Source: Saccharofermentans sp.
GTDB lineage: Bacteria; Bacillota; Clostridia; Saccharofermentanales; Saccharofermentanaceae
Direction of reading: 5' to 3'
DNA length: 64,000 nt
Assembly: GCA_024403855.1 (NCBI GenBank)
Contig: JAKSRC010000003.1
Coordinates: 115,804 to 179,803, forward strand
Shown: piece by piece, positions 34,221 through 42,968 of the stretch
Numbering within the stretch: the stretch's first letter is position 1
Layout of the letters: every line of letters begins with the position of its first letter
Made by a program: the position numbers and the translations under genes
Notes under the pieces: model-generated
What the model was told of the DNA's origin: nothing
Database searches by the model: none
What the model saw: the letters and a program-made list of their open reading frames with translations, nothing else

Positions 34221-34760
34221 ATGTCAAGAATCGGCAGATTGCCCATAGCTGTTCCTGCTGGCGTTGATGTTAAGATCGACGGTCAGTGCGTTACAGTTAA
34301 GGGTGGCAAAGCAGAGCTCTCACTTAATGTTCATCCGGACATTACAGTAAAGCTGGAGGATGGACAGATCACAGTTACTCGTCCTTCCGATGATAAGAAT
34401 CATCGTTCACTCCATGGCCTCACAAGAGCGCTCATTCAGAATATGGTAACTGGTGTTAGCACTGGTTTCTCAAAGACATTGGAGATCAATGGTGTAGGTT
34501 ACAGAGCTACTAAGGCTGGCAATAAGGTAACTTTCAACCTTGGTTATTCACATCCTATCGAGATGGTTGAACCCAATGGCATCACAATTGATGTTAAAGA
34601 CAATCAGATCATCGTTCAGGGAGCTGACAAGCAGCTCGTTGGCGAGACAGCAGCAAAGATCCGTTCTCTTAGAGTTCCTGATGTTTATAAGGGCAAGGGT
34701 ATTAAGTATGCCAACGAGCACCTTATCATTAAGGAAGGTAAGACAGGTTCTAAGAAGTAA
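34221..34760 (+). CDS. rplF: 50S ribosomal protein L6
   Basis: A 179-residue L6 with the two repeated domains of the family and the C-terminal [16 protein letters not shown] motif. It lies near the GTPase-associated region. AGGAGG precedes the start. Confidence 0.97.
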   Translation: MSRIGRLPIAVPAGVDVKIDGQCVTVKGGKAELSLNVHPDITVKLEDGQITVTRPSDDKNHRSLHGLTRALIQNMVTGVSTGFSKTLEINGVGYRATKAGNKVTFNLGYSHPIEMVEPNGITIDVKDNQIIVQGADKQLVGETAAKIRSLRVPDVYKGKGIKYANEHLIIKEGKTGSKK

Positions 34761-34783
34761 GTCGCAAAGGGGGTATATTCAAC

Positions 34784-35152
34784 ATGATTGGTAGAATTGA
34801 TAAAAACGAAATTCGCAAGAGAAAGCATGTTCGTGTAAGAAAGAAGATTTCTGGAACGACAGAGTGCCCTCGTCTTTGCGTATATAGAAGCAACAGCCAC
34901 ATTTACGCTCAGATCATCGATGATACAAATGGAACAACTCTTGTAAGTGCTTCCACACTCGACAAGGAAATCAAGGGTTCCGTATCCGTTGGCAGCAACA
35001 TTGAGGCAGCTACAGCCGTTGGTAAGCTTATCGGTGAGCGCGCCATTGCCAAGGATATCAAGGACGTAGTATTTGACCGTGGCGGATATCTCTATCACGG
35101 AAGAGTACAGGCTTTGGCAGAGGCGGCAAGAGAAGCCGGTCTCTCATTCTAA
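34784..35152 (+). CDS. rplR: 50S ribosomal protein L18
   Basis: A 122-residue L18 ([41 protein letters not shown]). It binds 5S rRNA with L5. Standard length. Confidence 0.97.
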   Translation: MIGRIDKNEIRKRKHVRVRKKISGTTECPRLCVYRSNSHIYAQIIDDTNGTTLVSASTLDKEIKGSVSVGSNIEAATAVGKLIGERAIAKDIKDVVFDRGGYLYHGRVQALAEAAREAGLSF

Positions 35153-35170
35153 TCGGGAGGAGCAAATTAG

Positions 35171-35689
35171 ATGGCTTTAGAGTCTAAGAACAATTCAAGA
35201 GAAGAAAAGAAGGATAAAGAGTTCGAAGAGCGCGTTATCCACATCGGCCGTGTTTCCAAGACTGTTAAGGGCGGTAAGAACATGAGATTTGCTGCTCTCG
35301 TAGTTATCGGTGACAGAAAGGGTCGTGTTGGTAAGGGCATCGGTAAGTCTACTGAAGTTCCGGACGCTATCAGAAAGGGTATCGAAGAGGCTAAGAAGAA
35401 CATCGTTGATGTATCTGTAGTTAACGGTACTATTCCTCACGAGACAGTTGGTGAATTTGCTGCAGCTCACATCGTAATGAAGCCGGCTGCTGCAGGTACC
35501 GGTGTCATCGCTGGCGGTCCTGTTCGTGTAGTTTGCGAACTCGCAGGCATCACTGATATTCGTACAAAGTCTATCGGATCCAACAATCCTAATAACATGG
35601 TCAACGCTACAATTGAAGGCCTCAAGACATTGAAGTCTGTAGAAGAAGTTGCAAGACTTCGTGGCAAGTCCGTTGACGAGATTAAGTAA
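35171..35689 (+). CDS. rpsE: 30S ribosomal protein S5
   Basis: A 172-residue S5: the N-terminal double-stranded RNA-binding part with [19 protein letters not shown], the [17 protein letters not shown] segment, and the C-terminal [17 protein letters not shown]. It acts in decoding accuracy and mRNA unwinding at the entry site. Confidence 0.97.
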   Translation: MALESKNNSREEKKDKEFEERVIHIGRVSKTVKGGKNMRFAALVVIGDRKGRVGKGIGKSTEVPDAIRKGIEEAKKNIVDVSVVNGTIPHETVGEFAAAHIVMKPAAAGTGVIAGGPVRVVCELAGITDIRTKSIGSNNPNNMVNATIEGLKTLKSVEEVARLRGKSVDEIK

Positions 35690-35703
35690 GGAGGCCCGCT
35701 CAA

Positions 35704-35883
35704 ATGGCTAACATTAAGATTACGCTTGTCAAAAGCACAAATAAGGCAAGAGAGTCCGAGAAGGCTACAATCAGAGCTTTGGGCTTGAGGAAGATCGGTC
35801 AGACTGTTGAAAAGGCTGACAATGAGGCTACACGCGGAATGGTTAAAAAAGCTGTTAACTACGTAGCCGTAGAAGAGAATTAA
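35704..35883 (+). CDS. rpmD: 50S ribosomal protein L30
   Basis: A 59-residue protein, with MANIKITLVKSTNKARES at the start and ATIRALGLRKIGQTVEKAD in the middle, standard for L30. Start follows AAGGAGG at 35689-35695 and the gene lies between rpsE and rplO as in all S10-spc operons. Confidence 0.96.
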   Translation: MANIKITLVKSTNKARESEKATIRALGLRKIGQTVEKADNEATRGMVKKAVNYVAVEEN

Positions 35884-35895
35884 TGGAGGTGCCAC

Positions 35896-36339
35896 ATGAA
35901 GCTCAATGAAATGACTTCCGCAGGCAACGAAAAAGCATATCGTAAGGGTAGAGGCGTTGGTTCCGGTAATGGTAAGACATCCGGCCGTGGCCACAAGGGT
36001 CAGAACGCTCGTTCCGGTGGTGGTGTACGCCCTGGTTTCGAAGGTGGTCAGATGCCCCTTTACAGACGTCTCCCTAAGAGAGGCTTCAACAATAAGAGAT
36101 TTGCTCTTGCTTACATTGAAGTAAACGTTGGTGATCTTGAAGTTTTCGATAACGGAGCTGTAGTTGACGCAAAGGCTCTTGCTGATAAGGGTGTTATTAC
36201 TCTCCCTAAGAACAACGACGGCATCAAGATTCTCGGAAACGGTGAGCTTTCTAAGAAGCTCGATGTAACAGCAGCAAAGTTCACAGCTTCTGCAAAAGAG
36301 AAGATTGAAAAGGCCGGAGGCACGGCTACGGAGGGTTAA
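35896..36339 (+). CDS. rplO: 50S ribosomal protein L15
   Basis: A 147-residue L15. The Gly/Arg-rich N-terminal tail ([20 protein letters not shown]) and [18 protein letters not shown] are diagnostic. It is a late assembly protein of the large subunit. TGGAGG precedes the ATG. Confidence 0.97.
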   Translation: MKLNEMTSAGNEKAYRKGRGVGSGNGKTSGRGHKGQNARSGGGVRPGFEGGQMPLYRRLPKRGFNNKRFALAYIEVNVGDLEVFDNGAVVDAKALADKGVITLPKNNDGIKILGNGELSKKLDVTAAKFTASAKEKIEKAGGTATEG

Positions 36340-36344
36340 TAGGC

Positions 36345-37688
36345 ATGAATGGTATTTTCGATATTGCAGTAAATGCTTTTCGTGTAGAGTCTATACGTAA
36401 AAGACTGCTTTATACCTTCATGATCCTGGGAATCTTTATGCTCGGCGGGCTTGTCCCTGTTGCGGGTATTGATGGTGCTGAGTTCACCAGCATACTCAGA
36501 CAGTGGGGCCAGCTCGGCAGCATTATGGACCTCATCTCAGGTGGTGGTCTTTTCCATGCATCCATATTGTCTCTCGGTGTATCTCCTTACATCAACGCAT
36601 CAATTATCATTCAGCTTTTGACTGTCGTTATTCCGCCCTTGGAAGAGTTATCCAAAGAGGGTGAATCCGGCAGAAAGAAGATGGATAAGATTACTCGTTA
36701 CTCTGCGATCGGTCTGGCACTTGTTCAGTCCATCCTGTTTACTTATTCAACACGTTCTGCACTTAATTCAGCCCTTCCTACATGGCTCAATGCAGCACTT
36801 GTTGTTCTCTCATTCACAGCAGGCGCAGCAATCGTAGTTTTCTTAGGTGAGAAGATTAACGATAAGGGTATTGGTAACGGTGTATCTTTGATCATCTTTG
36901 CTGGTATCGTTACACGTCTTCCTGACATGGTTAAAACGCTCTACGAAAAGTGTGTTGATATAAGCGATTCAATTGAAAACGCAATTTTGGGACCTGTAGT
37001 TGGTGTTCTTGTTTTCATCTTGGTAGCACTTATTTCTGTAGCTATCATCGTATTCGTTCTTTATGTTCAGAATTCAGAAAGAAGAATCCCTGTTCAGTAT
37101 TCCAAGAAGGTTCTTGGCAGACAGGCTAGAGGCGGTAACAGAGACTATATTCCTCTCAAGGTTAATATGTCCGGCGTTATGCCTGTAATCTTTACAATGT
37201 CTATGCTCGCTGTTCCTTCAATTGTTGTTTCTTTGTTCTTTAACAACAGCAACAATGCAGTTGCGCTTTGGTTCAAAAACACCTTTACAGGTAGTGTTTA
37301 TTACTACATCGTCTACCTTATTCTTGTAATCTGCTTTACATTCTTCTACACGGCGATCAATTTCCATCCCGTCGAGATTGCAAACAACATTACAAAGAAT
37401 GGTGGTATGATCAACGGTATCAGATCTGGTAAGCCTACGACAGACTTTATTAAGAATACTGCTTTCAGACTTAACTGGCTTGAAGCAATCTTCCTCGTAT
37501 TGGTCTGCCTCCTTCCTACAGTTATCGGTATCCTCACAGGATTCCAGAATGTATGGTTTGCAGGTACTTCCGTTTTGATTCTTACAGGTGTTGCTAACGA
37601 CCTTATCGTTCAGGTTGAAGGTGAACTTGAGATCAGAAGCCCTAAGGGATTCCTTGAAGATCTCACAATCAAGACAGGCAGAAGGTAA
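36345..37688 (+). CDS. secY: Protein translocase subunit SecY
   Basis: A 447-residue membrane protein with about ten helices and SecY signatures: the plug-side GLFHASILSLGVSPYINASIIIQLL, the cytoplasmic-loop SERRIPVQYSKK, and a C-terminal GELEIRSPKGFLEDL-type end. It is the channel of the Sec translocon. It closes this operon: the usual adk, map, infA and alpha-operon genes do not follow, and a terminator lies 30 bp past the stop. Confidence 0.97.
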   Translation: MNGIFDIAVNAFRVESIRKRLLYTFMILGIFMLGGLVPVAGIDGAEFTSILRQWGQLGSIMDLISGGGLFHASILSLGVSPYINASIIIQLLTVVIPPLEELSKEGESGRKKMDKITRYSAIGLALVQSILFTYSTRSALNSALPTWLNAALVVLSFTAGAAIVVFLGEKINDKGIGNGVSLIIFAGIVTRLPDMVKTLYEKCVDISDSIENAILGPVVGVLVFILVALISVAIIVFVLYVQNSERRIPVQYSKKVLGRQARGGNRDYIPLKVNMSGVMPVIFTMSMLAVPSIVVSLFFNNSNNAVALWFKNTFTGSVYYYIVYLILVICFTFFYTAINFHPVEIANNITKNGGMINGIRSGKPTTDFIKNTAFRLNWLEAIFLVLVCLLPTVIGILTGFQNVWFAGTSVLILTGVANDLIVQVEGELEIRSPKGFLEDLTIKTGRR

Positions 37689-37718
37689 ATAATTACTGCT
37701 TATTAATGCAAATTAAAA

Positions 37719-37755
37719 GGGGTTGTCTCGAATAGAGACAGCCCCTATAATTTTG
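37719..37755 (+). terminator. Rho-independent terminator after secY
   Basis: An 11-bp stem (GGGGTTGTCTC, 37719-37729; GAGACAGCCCC, 37735-37745) with one G-T pair, then a T-rich stretch. It ends the S10-spc transcript. Confidence 0.85.
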
Positions 37756-37770
37756 TTCGAAATTTGCAAA

Positions 37771-37799
37771 GTGGAAATCGAATCAAATTCAATTATAAT
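37771..37799 (+). promoter_or_regulatory. Promoter of the DUF2974 gene
   Basis: A perfect -10 TATAAT (37794-37799) with a weak -35 GTGGAA (37771-37776) at 17 bp. The predicted start of transcription (about 37806-37807) is 2-3 nt before the ATG at 37809. Confidence 0.6.
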
Positions 37800-37808
37800 T
37801 ACAGTGAT

Positions 37809-38975
37809 ATGAGTAACATACTTGACTATTTGGCATGGAGAGGCGATCTCTCATTAACAAGTGATCCATTCAACAGTATTGATGCTGTAATTTTGTCATG
37901 CCTTTCTTATGTAGATTTTGCAGGTGTCGTACCGGGAAAAGGTAATGGAAGAATCACGATAAAGGATGCAACCAAGAAGTTCTTCAAGTTGCATTCCGAA
38001 TCTGAACTTGCAAAAGACAAATCTTTTATTAATTTCGGACCTCAGCTTCTTAAAGCACTTGCAGCGTCTGAAAGATTTCAGAATGCCTATCTTTTGAATT
38101 ATGTAGACGATACAGATATCGAAAGAGAGATTCAGTTTGCAGCTATCGAGATTGATACATCCGACGGCACACCTTTCATATCATACCGTGGTACAGATGA
38201 CAGGATCATTGGCTGGAAGGAAGATTTTAATCTCAGCTATATGACAGTTCCTGCAGAGATTGAAGCTGTACTGTATTTACAGGATGTAATGTCTGGCAGA
38301 AAAGAAAACTTCAGACTTGGCGGACATTCTAAAGGTGGCCACCTTGCAATATATGCTGCAAGCAAAGCAACACAGGATCTGGCAGAGAGAGCAGTAAATA
38401 TCTATAGTTTTGACGGACCGGGATTTGGATTTAACCGCGATATACTGAATTCATCGCAGTTTAAGAAAATACAGCCTAGAATCGAAAAGTTTATCCCCCA
38501 GACTTCAGTTGTAGGAAGATTACTTACAAGAACTGTAGCACCGGTAATTGTAAAAAGTACTGAACTGGGAATAATGCAGCATAATCCGATGTCATGGGAA
38601 CTTTGCGGAAAGAACTTTGTGACGCTGGCATCAACAGATAAGTTAAGCGATGTTGTCGAAGAAACGATGACTTCTTGGATTGAAGAGATGAGTCTTGAAG
38701 AAAGAAAAGTTTTCGTTGATGAATTATTCTCCGTTTTCGAAGCTTCAGGCTGTGACACATTGAGTGCCATGACAAAAATCCGAGTAAAGGAAATGAGAGC
38801 AATCGTAAAGAGAATGCGCTTAATCAAGAGTGATTCCGGCGAAAAGGTAAGAACACTGGTTAAGATCTTCTTTATGAACCTGAATGCTTTGAATGAAGGA
38901 ACCATTGATTTGCTCGAAGAAGAAACAAAGTTGCGCAGTCTTGTCGCAAATATAAAGAATAAAACGGGAAAATAA
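37809..38975 (+). CDS. DUF2974 (Mbeg1-like) alpha/beta-hydrolase
   Basis: About 388 residues. The N-terminus MSNILDYLAWRGDLSL is typical of this family and fixes the ATG at 37809, although no ribosome site precedes it. The nucleophile elbow GGHSKGGHLA (about 174-183) provides the catalytic Ser, preceded by a SYRGTDD segment as in lipase-like enzymes. Members are predicted lipases or esterases of Firmicutes; the substrate is unknown. No signal peptide is seen. The coding region is followed 2 bp later by the phosphatase gene, so the two form an operon. Confidence 0.85.
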   Translation: MSNILDYLAWRGDLSLTSDPFNSIDAVILSCLSYVDFAGVVPGKGNGRITIKDATKKFFKLHSESELAKDKSFINFGPQLLKALAASERFQNAYLLNYVDDTDIEREIQFAAIEIDTSDGTPFISYRGTDDRIIGWKEDFNLSYMTVPAEIEAVLYLQDVMSGRKENFRLGGHSKGGHLAIYAASKATQDLAERAVNIYSFDGPGFGFNRDILNSSQFKKIQPRIEKFIPQTSVVGRLLTRTVAPVIVKSTELGIMQHNPMSWELCGKNFVTLASTDKLSDVVEETMTSWIEEMSLEERKVFVDELFSVFEASGCDTLSAMTKIRVKEMRAIVKRMRLIKSDSGEKVRTLVKIFFMNLNALNEGTIDLLEEETKLRSLVANIKNKTGK

Positions 38976-38977
38976 GT

Positions 38978-39526
38978 ATGCTTTACATAATGCGACATGG
39001 AAAGACAGACTGGAACCTGAAACACAAACTTCAGGGAAGGACAGATATCCCGCTCAATGATATGGGGCGTCAAATGGCCAGAGAAGCAAAAGAGCGTTAT
39101 AAAGACATAAATTTTGATGTCTGCTATTGCTCACCATTAATCAGGGCAAAAGAGACAGCTGAACTGTTTCTTGAAGACAGAGATATACCGATAATCTATG
39201 ATGACAGACTCATTGAAATGGGGTTTGGTATATACGAAGGCATCGAAAACGTGTTCGACAAGCCCGAATGTCCTATAAGAGTTCTGTTCTTCACACCGGC
39301 AGAATACGAGGCAGTAAATGGAGCCGAAAGTCTCGAAAACCTGATTAAGAGAACCGGCAACTTTCTTGAAGAAGTAGCTTACCCACTTGTTGAGTCAGGA
39401 AAAGATGTACTGATCGTAGGTCACGGGGCAATGAACTCGTCGATAATAGGTCAGGTAAGGCATATTCCGCTTGAAGATTTCTGGGTAGAAGGTATCGAAA
39501 ACTGCAGATTAATAAAACTCCCATAA
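38978..39526 (+). CDS. Histidine phosphatase family protein
   Basis: A 182-residue phosphoglycerate-mutase-like phosphatase: the catalytic RHGKTDWN at 6-13, SPLIRAKETAE near 52-62, and the second His in VGHGAMNS near 147-154. Members remove phosphate from sugars, nucleotides or cobalamin intermediates; the substrate is not visible here. It starts 2 bp after the DUF2974 gene. Confidence 0.9.
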   Translation: MLYIMRHGKTDWNLKHKLQGRTDIPLNDMGRQMAREAKERYKDINFDVCYCSPLIRAKETAELFLEDRDIPIIYDDRLIEMGFGIYEGIENVFDKPECPIRVLFFTPAEYEAVNGAESLENLIKRTGNFLEEVAYPLVESGKDVLIVGHGAMNSSIIGQVRHIPLEDFWVEGIENCRLIKLP

Positions 39527-39531
39527 AAGGA

Positions 39532-39557
39532 GCGACCACCCGGGAAAGGGTGGCCGC
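39532..39557. terminator. Hairpin after the phosphatase gene
   Basis: GCGACCACCC (39532-39541) pairs with GGGTGGCCGC (39548-39557), a 10-bp stem with one mismatch. No T-run on the plus strand and only TTTT on the minus strand, so it may be a 3'-end stabiliser or weak terminator. Confidence 0.5.
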
Positions 39558-39721
39558 AAATATGGGGATAATAGGAATAGAAAAATGTCTTTGTTGATAA
39601 TTGAAGTATAGTAGATTTGGCGCTGAATTTCAACGACATAAATTTAATGTTATATAAATGAAATTTGAGGAAAGTGTGAAAGATTTTACGTAATTATTAA
39701 CAACTCGACATTCTGGAAAAT

Positions 39722-39766
39722 GAAAAAAATAAACAAGGCCGAAAGAAATTCATATCTTTCGGCCTT
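39722..39766 (-). terminator. Rho-independent terminator of the esterase-GH43 gene
   Basis: Minus strand: a 12-bp stem (AAGGCCGAAAGA pairing with TCTTTCGGCCTT; 39735-39746 and 39755-39766), then a T-rich run. It lies 33 bp past the stop of the minus-strand gene. Confidence 0.85.
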
Positions 39767-39798
39767 ATTATCGGGAAGTCTGAAGTCAAAACTTCAGA

Positions 39799-42774
39799 TT
39801 AATGCAGGAATTCAAAGCACTTAAGAGAAGGATTACCCATGCCCTTAAATGTGAGGTAGAGAGGATATACACCGTCTTCAATTGTGAATTCAGCTTTTCC
39901 TTCCGTCCAAGCGGTACAGAAATCACAACTGATCTTTGCCAAAGGCTCACCATCAAGACTTGTCTTGATCTCGAAGTCACCTTTTCCATAACCTCTTGTT
40001 ACAATACGCAAGCCCTTAACACCAACAAGATTGAAATACTTGAAGCCGACAGTCGTATTGTCGTAAATATCTCTGACAAATGAAGGATCCTTAACACCAT
40101 CTTCATGTTCTTTTGTGATATTTGCCTGGTGAAGTTCACCAACATACATCTCGTTCTTGTCGTTAAACAAGTTGCAGGCAATATGTGCAGGATATTCCTC
40201 AGTGTCGTTAAGCGGGCCACCATTGAGACCACATGATGTAATCTCGACCTGTTTGATAGAACCGTCTTCTGCAAACTCAATCTTTTCGGCACATCCCTGA
40301 CGTGAATACCAGGAATTGTTGGTCTGTCTGTGATAGAAGATATACCATTCACCATCGATCTCGACGATGCTTCCGTGATTGTTGGCACCGAAAGCAGTGG
40401 GCTTATCAGCAGGCTTATATGTATCGATATGCATATCGCAGTTGCTGACAATAACTCCACCGTATTTGAATGGGCCAAGCGGGTTGTTGGAAGTAGCATA
40501 GCAAAGCTCGTGCATAACCTGAGAAGAATAAATCAGATAGAAAATACCATTTCTTTCTCTGATCGAAGGTGCTTCGAAGAAAGCGTGGCCTTCAAATTCA
40601 GTGCCGGCGCTGTGCTGGGTTGATGGAATAACAAATTCAGGTGCGCGCTTTACGGTAAGCATATCCTTATCAAGAACAGTTACCATACATCCGTGGCGCG
40701 AAGGATCGCCCTGACCGCAGAAACCTGTATAGAGATACGTAACATCTCCAATAGTGATGACACCTGGATCGAACTGCTGCTCGTCGCCTTCTTTTCGACC
40801 TAAAACAGTACCATCTTCATAGTGAACATTTCCGATGAATTTGAATCTTCCGGACGGAGTATCACTTACAGCTACTGAAATAACGCAGTCGTTATCAAGA
40901 GCATAAAAGAGATAGTATCTTCCATCTGGTCCTACTGTGACATCAGGTGCATAGAGGCAGCCACGATCATCCTGGTTGTGCGGATCATCACTTCTCTTAA
41001 AGATAACGCCCTCATATGTCCAGTTACCAAGATCGTCAACAGGTGCTGACCAGGTTACATAATCACCGGGGCAGAAAGCATATCCGTTGAAGTAGTCGTG
41101 TGAACCATAAATATAGACCCTGTTATTGAAGACATAAGGCTCACCGTCAGGAATGAATTCCCAGTTAGGAAGATACGGGTTAAATGCCTGCTTCTTTGGA
41201 ACAGTGTAAAGCTCAACTTTTGGTTCCTTGGACTCTTTCTTTACTCCGGAGACAACACCTGAAAGGGATTCTTCAAGATGCTTAGTCATGAACGAATAGA
41301 AATCAGACTCCTCAGATTCTTCCTGGACCTTTGCAACGGCACCATCTCTTGTGAAGTGCATCTCGTTTTTGAAGTCAGGTGAGTAGGGCTTCCACAAGGG
41401 AAGAGCAGTTCCATCGACATCGTTGCCGTTCGGATCAGCACACTTGATAAAGTTGACAAAATAAGTGCTCATTTGTCTTGCTATATCGAAATGTCTTCCG
41501 GTCATAGGTCTCCAGCACTTATCGAGATTGTCGAAGAAGAACCAGAGGTCAACGGAATGGAATGTGCCGGGATTATCTTCGCCCGGGATATCAGGTTCAA
41601 AGCTATAGTAGTAACCGGGCTTATCGTTGTGTGCGAAAGCAGCTTTGACCGCACACTCGATTGCACGCAAAGGAGCGTACATATTTCCGTTATTCTTGTT
41701 AGCTTCAGGGAAGGACAAGAATTCTTCAGTTTTATCGCCAAAGATTTCTTCTGCCTTGTTTATAAAGTCTTCTTTTGAATCAGCGAAAATAACACTCGGG
41801 AATTCATCGAAGGTATTACCTGACATAATCGGTACATGAGCGTGCTTGCCCTGCATGAAAAGCTTGAGCGGCTCATCATCAATGAAGACTTTGTCGATCA
41901 TTGGCGTGAAAAAGAAGGACTCAGTCTCTCTGAATTTTGCATAAACTTCGCGGATATAAGAAGCATCAAGTTTACGTGCCTCTTCAAGTGTTTTTACGCC
42001 AAGCTTTTCGAAAAATTTAACTCCGTATGAGCAAGCATCATCAATCGTTCTGGGAGTCATGACGAAGTCCTGCGCATAAGGGAAAGAAATAATACCGGAG
42101 AAAATAACAGCCTTCTGATAAAGACCGATGCTGGATTTGGAAGTAAGATGATTTAAAACACTTCCGCCGCCTGCAGACTGGCCTGCAATTGTGATGTTAT
42201 CCGGATTACCACCGAAGGCACGGATATTTCTCTTTACCCATTTAAGACCTGCAAGCTGGTCCAAAAGACCGAAGTTGGCAGGAGCTTCAGGAGATTCCTT
42301 GAAAAGATCCGGATGTGAAAGGAAACCCAAAGCGCCAAGTCTGTAGTTAACGGTTACGACAATGATTCCTTTCTTAGCGAGATTCTCACCGTTGAATTCC
42401 ATCTCAGCAGTGTAGCCCCACTGGAATCCACCACCGAAAAACCATACGAGAACAGGAAGATTGTCTTCTTCACTCTTTGCGTTAGTCCAGATGTTCAGAT
42501 AGAGGTTATCTTCACCGATTTCAATATCGGGATCAACATGCCACTCTTTGCAATATATGTCAGTTCCGACACCGGGCTGATCCTGTACGGATATAGGTGC
42601 AAATTTATATGCATCATAAATGCCGTCCCAGTCCTGGCAAGGCTGGGGTGCTTTCCAACGGTTTTCGCCAACAGGCGGAGCTGCAAAAGGAATGCCTTTA
42701 AAAGCGGTAATACGTGTATTGTTGCCGGGAAGTCCTCTTACAAGGCCATTCTCGGTCTTAACTATTTTCAACAT
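39799..42774 (-). CDS. Fused type-B carboxylesterase and GH43 glycosidase
   Basis: A 991-residue two-enzyme protein. Residues about 1-500 are a type-B carboxylesterase: ITAFKGIPFAAPPVG near 22-36, nucleophile elbow GQSAG at 188-192 (Ser190), and the His in FHSVDLWFFFDN near 420. The oxyanion motif reads FFGGGF where HGGGF is usual. Residues about 520-860 are a GH43 five-blade propeller: the catalytic base in FIPDGEP, the Asp in YAPDVTVGPDGRYYLFYA, and the acid Glu in EGHAFFEAPSI. The last ~130 residues look like a beta-sandwich carbohydrate-binding module. There is no signal peptide, so it should act in the cytoplasm on imported oligosaccharides, probably acetylated or feruloylated arabinoxylan fragments (inferred). 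It is divergent from the sensor kinase gene of the same locus. Confidence 0.9.
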   Translation of the reverse strand: MLKIVKTENGLVRGLPGNNTRITAFKGIPFAAPPVGENRWKAPQPCQDWDGIYDAYKFAPISVQDQPGVGTDIYCKEWHVDPDIEIGEDNLYLNIWTNAKSEEDNLPVLVWFFGGGFQWGYTAEMEFNGENLAKKGIIVVTVNYRLGALGFLSHPDLFKESPEAPANFGLLDQLAGLKWVKRNIRAFGGNPDNITIAGQSAGGGSVLNHLTSKSSIGLYQKAVIFSGIISFPYAQDFVMTPRTIDDACSYGVKFFEKLGVKTLEEARKLDASYIREVYAKFRETESFFFTPMIDKVFIDDEPLKLFMQGKHAHVPIMSGNTFDEFPSVIFADSKEDFINKAEEIFGDKTEEFLSFPEANKNNGNMYAPLRAIECAVKAAFAHNDKPGYYYSFEPDIPGEDNPGTFHSVDLWFFFDNLDKCWRPMTGRHFDIARQMSTYFVNFIKCADPNGNDVDGTALPLWKPYSPDFKNEMHFTRDGAVAKVQEESEESDFYSFMTKHLEESLSGVVSGVKKESKEPKVELYTVPKKQAFNPYLPNWEFIPDGEPYVFNNRVYIYGSHDYFNGYAFCPGDYVTWSAPVDDLGNWTYEGVIFKRSDDPHNQDDRGCLYAPDVTVGPDGRYYLFYALDNDCVISVAVSDTPSGRFKFIGNVHYEDGTVLGRKEGDEQQFDPGVITIGDVTYLYTGFCGQGDPSRHGCMVTVLDKDMLTVKRAPEFVIPSTQHSAGTEFEGHAFFEAPSIRERNGIFYLIYSSQVMHELCYATSNNPLGPFKYGGVIVSNCDMHIDTYKPADKPTAFGANNHGSIVEIDGEWYIFYHRQTNNSWYSRQGCAEKIEFAEDGSIKQVEITSCGLNGGPLNDTEEYPAHIACNLFNDKNEMYVGELHQANITKEHEDGVKDPSFVRDIYDNTTVGFKYFNLVGVKGLRIVTRGYGKGDFEIKTSLDGEPLAKISCDFCTAWTEGKAEFTIEDGVYPLYLTFKGMGNPSLKCFEFLH

Positions 42775-42805
42775 AAGGAACTCCTATATTATGTTTATTA
42801 TATTT

Positions 42806-42834
42806 ATGTTAGAAAAACGAGAATGAATAATCAA
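42806..42834 (-). promoter_or_regulatory. Probable promoter of the esterase-GH43 gene
   Basis: Minus strand -35 TTGATT (42829-42834), 17-bp spacer, -10 TAACAT (42806-42811, 4 of 6). AGGAG lies before the ATG. Confidence 0.55.
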
Positions 42835-42888
42835 CGGGATAAATTGCAGAAAGACCCCTAAAAAATACGGTTCTTTGTGGGTGTTAAG

Positions 42889-42916
42889 TTTGCAAAGGAA
42901 CTCTGTTTTTTATAAC
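42889..42916 (+). promoter_or_regulatory. Possible promoter of the sensor kinase gene
   Basis: -35 TTTGCA (42889-42894), 16-bp spacer, -10 TATAAC (42911-42916, 5 of 6). It is the best match in the divergent region on this strand. Confidence 0.4.
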
Positions 42917-42968
42917 ATAGTAAGGTATCTTCCGGTAACACTCTCAATTTACCTTAAGCGGAGTCTGA

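Noticed and set aside
35467..35994. A 175-codon minus-strand frame across rpsE, rpmD and rplO
   Set aside because: It crosses three certain ribosomal genes in antisense and its protein is Cys/Ser-rich without a known pattern.
38402..39073. A 223-codon minus-strand frame opposite the DUF2974 and phosphatase genes
   Set aside because: Antisense shadow with no ribosome site; both plus-strand genes show clear family motifs.
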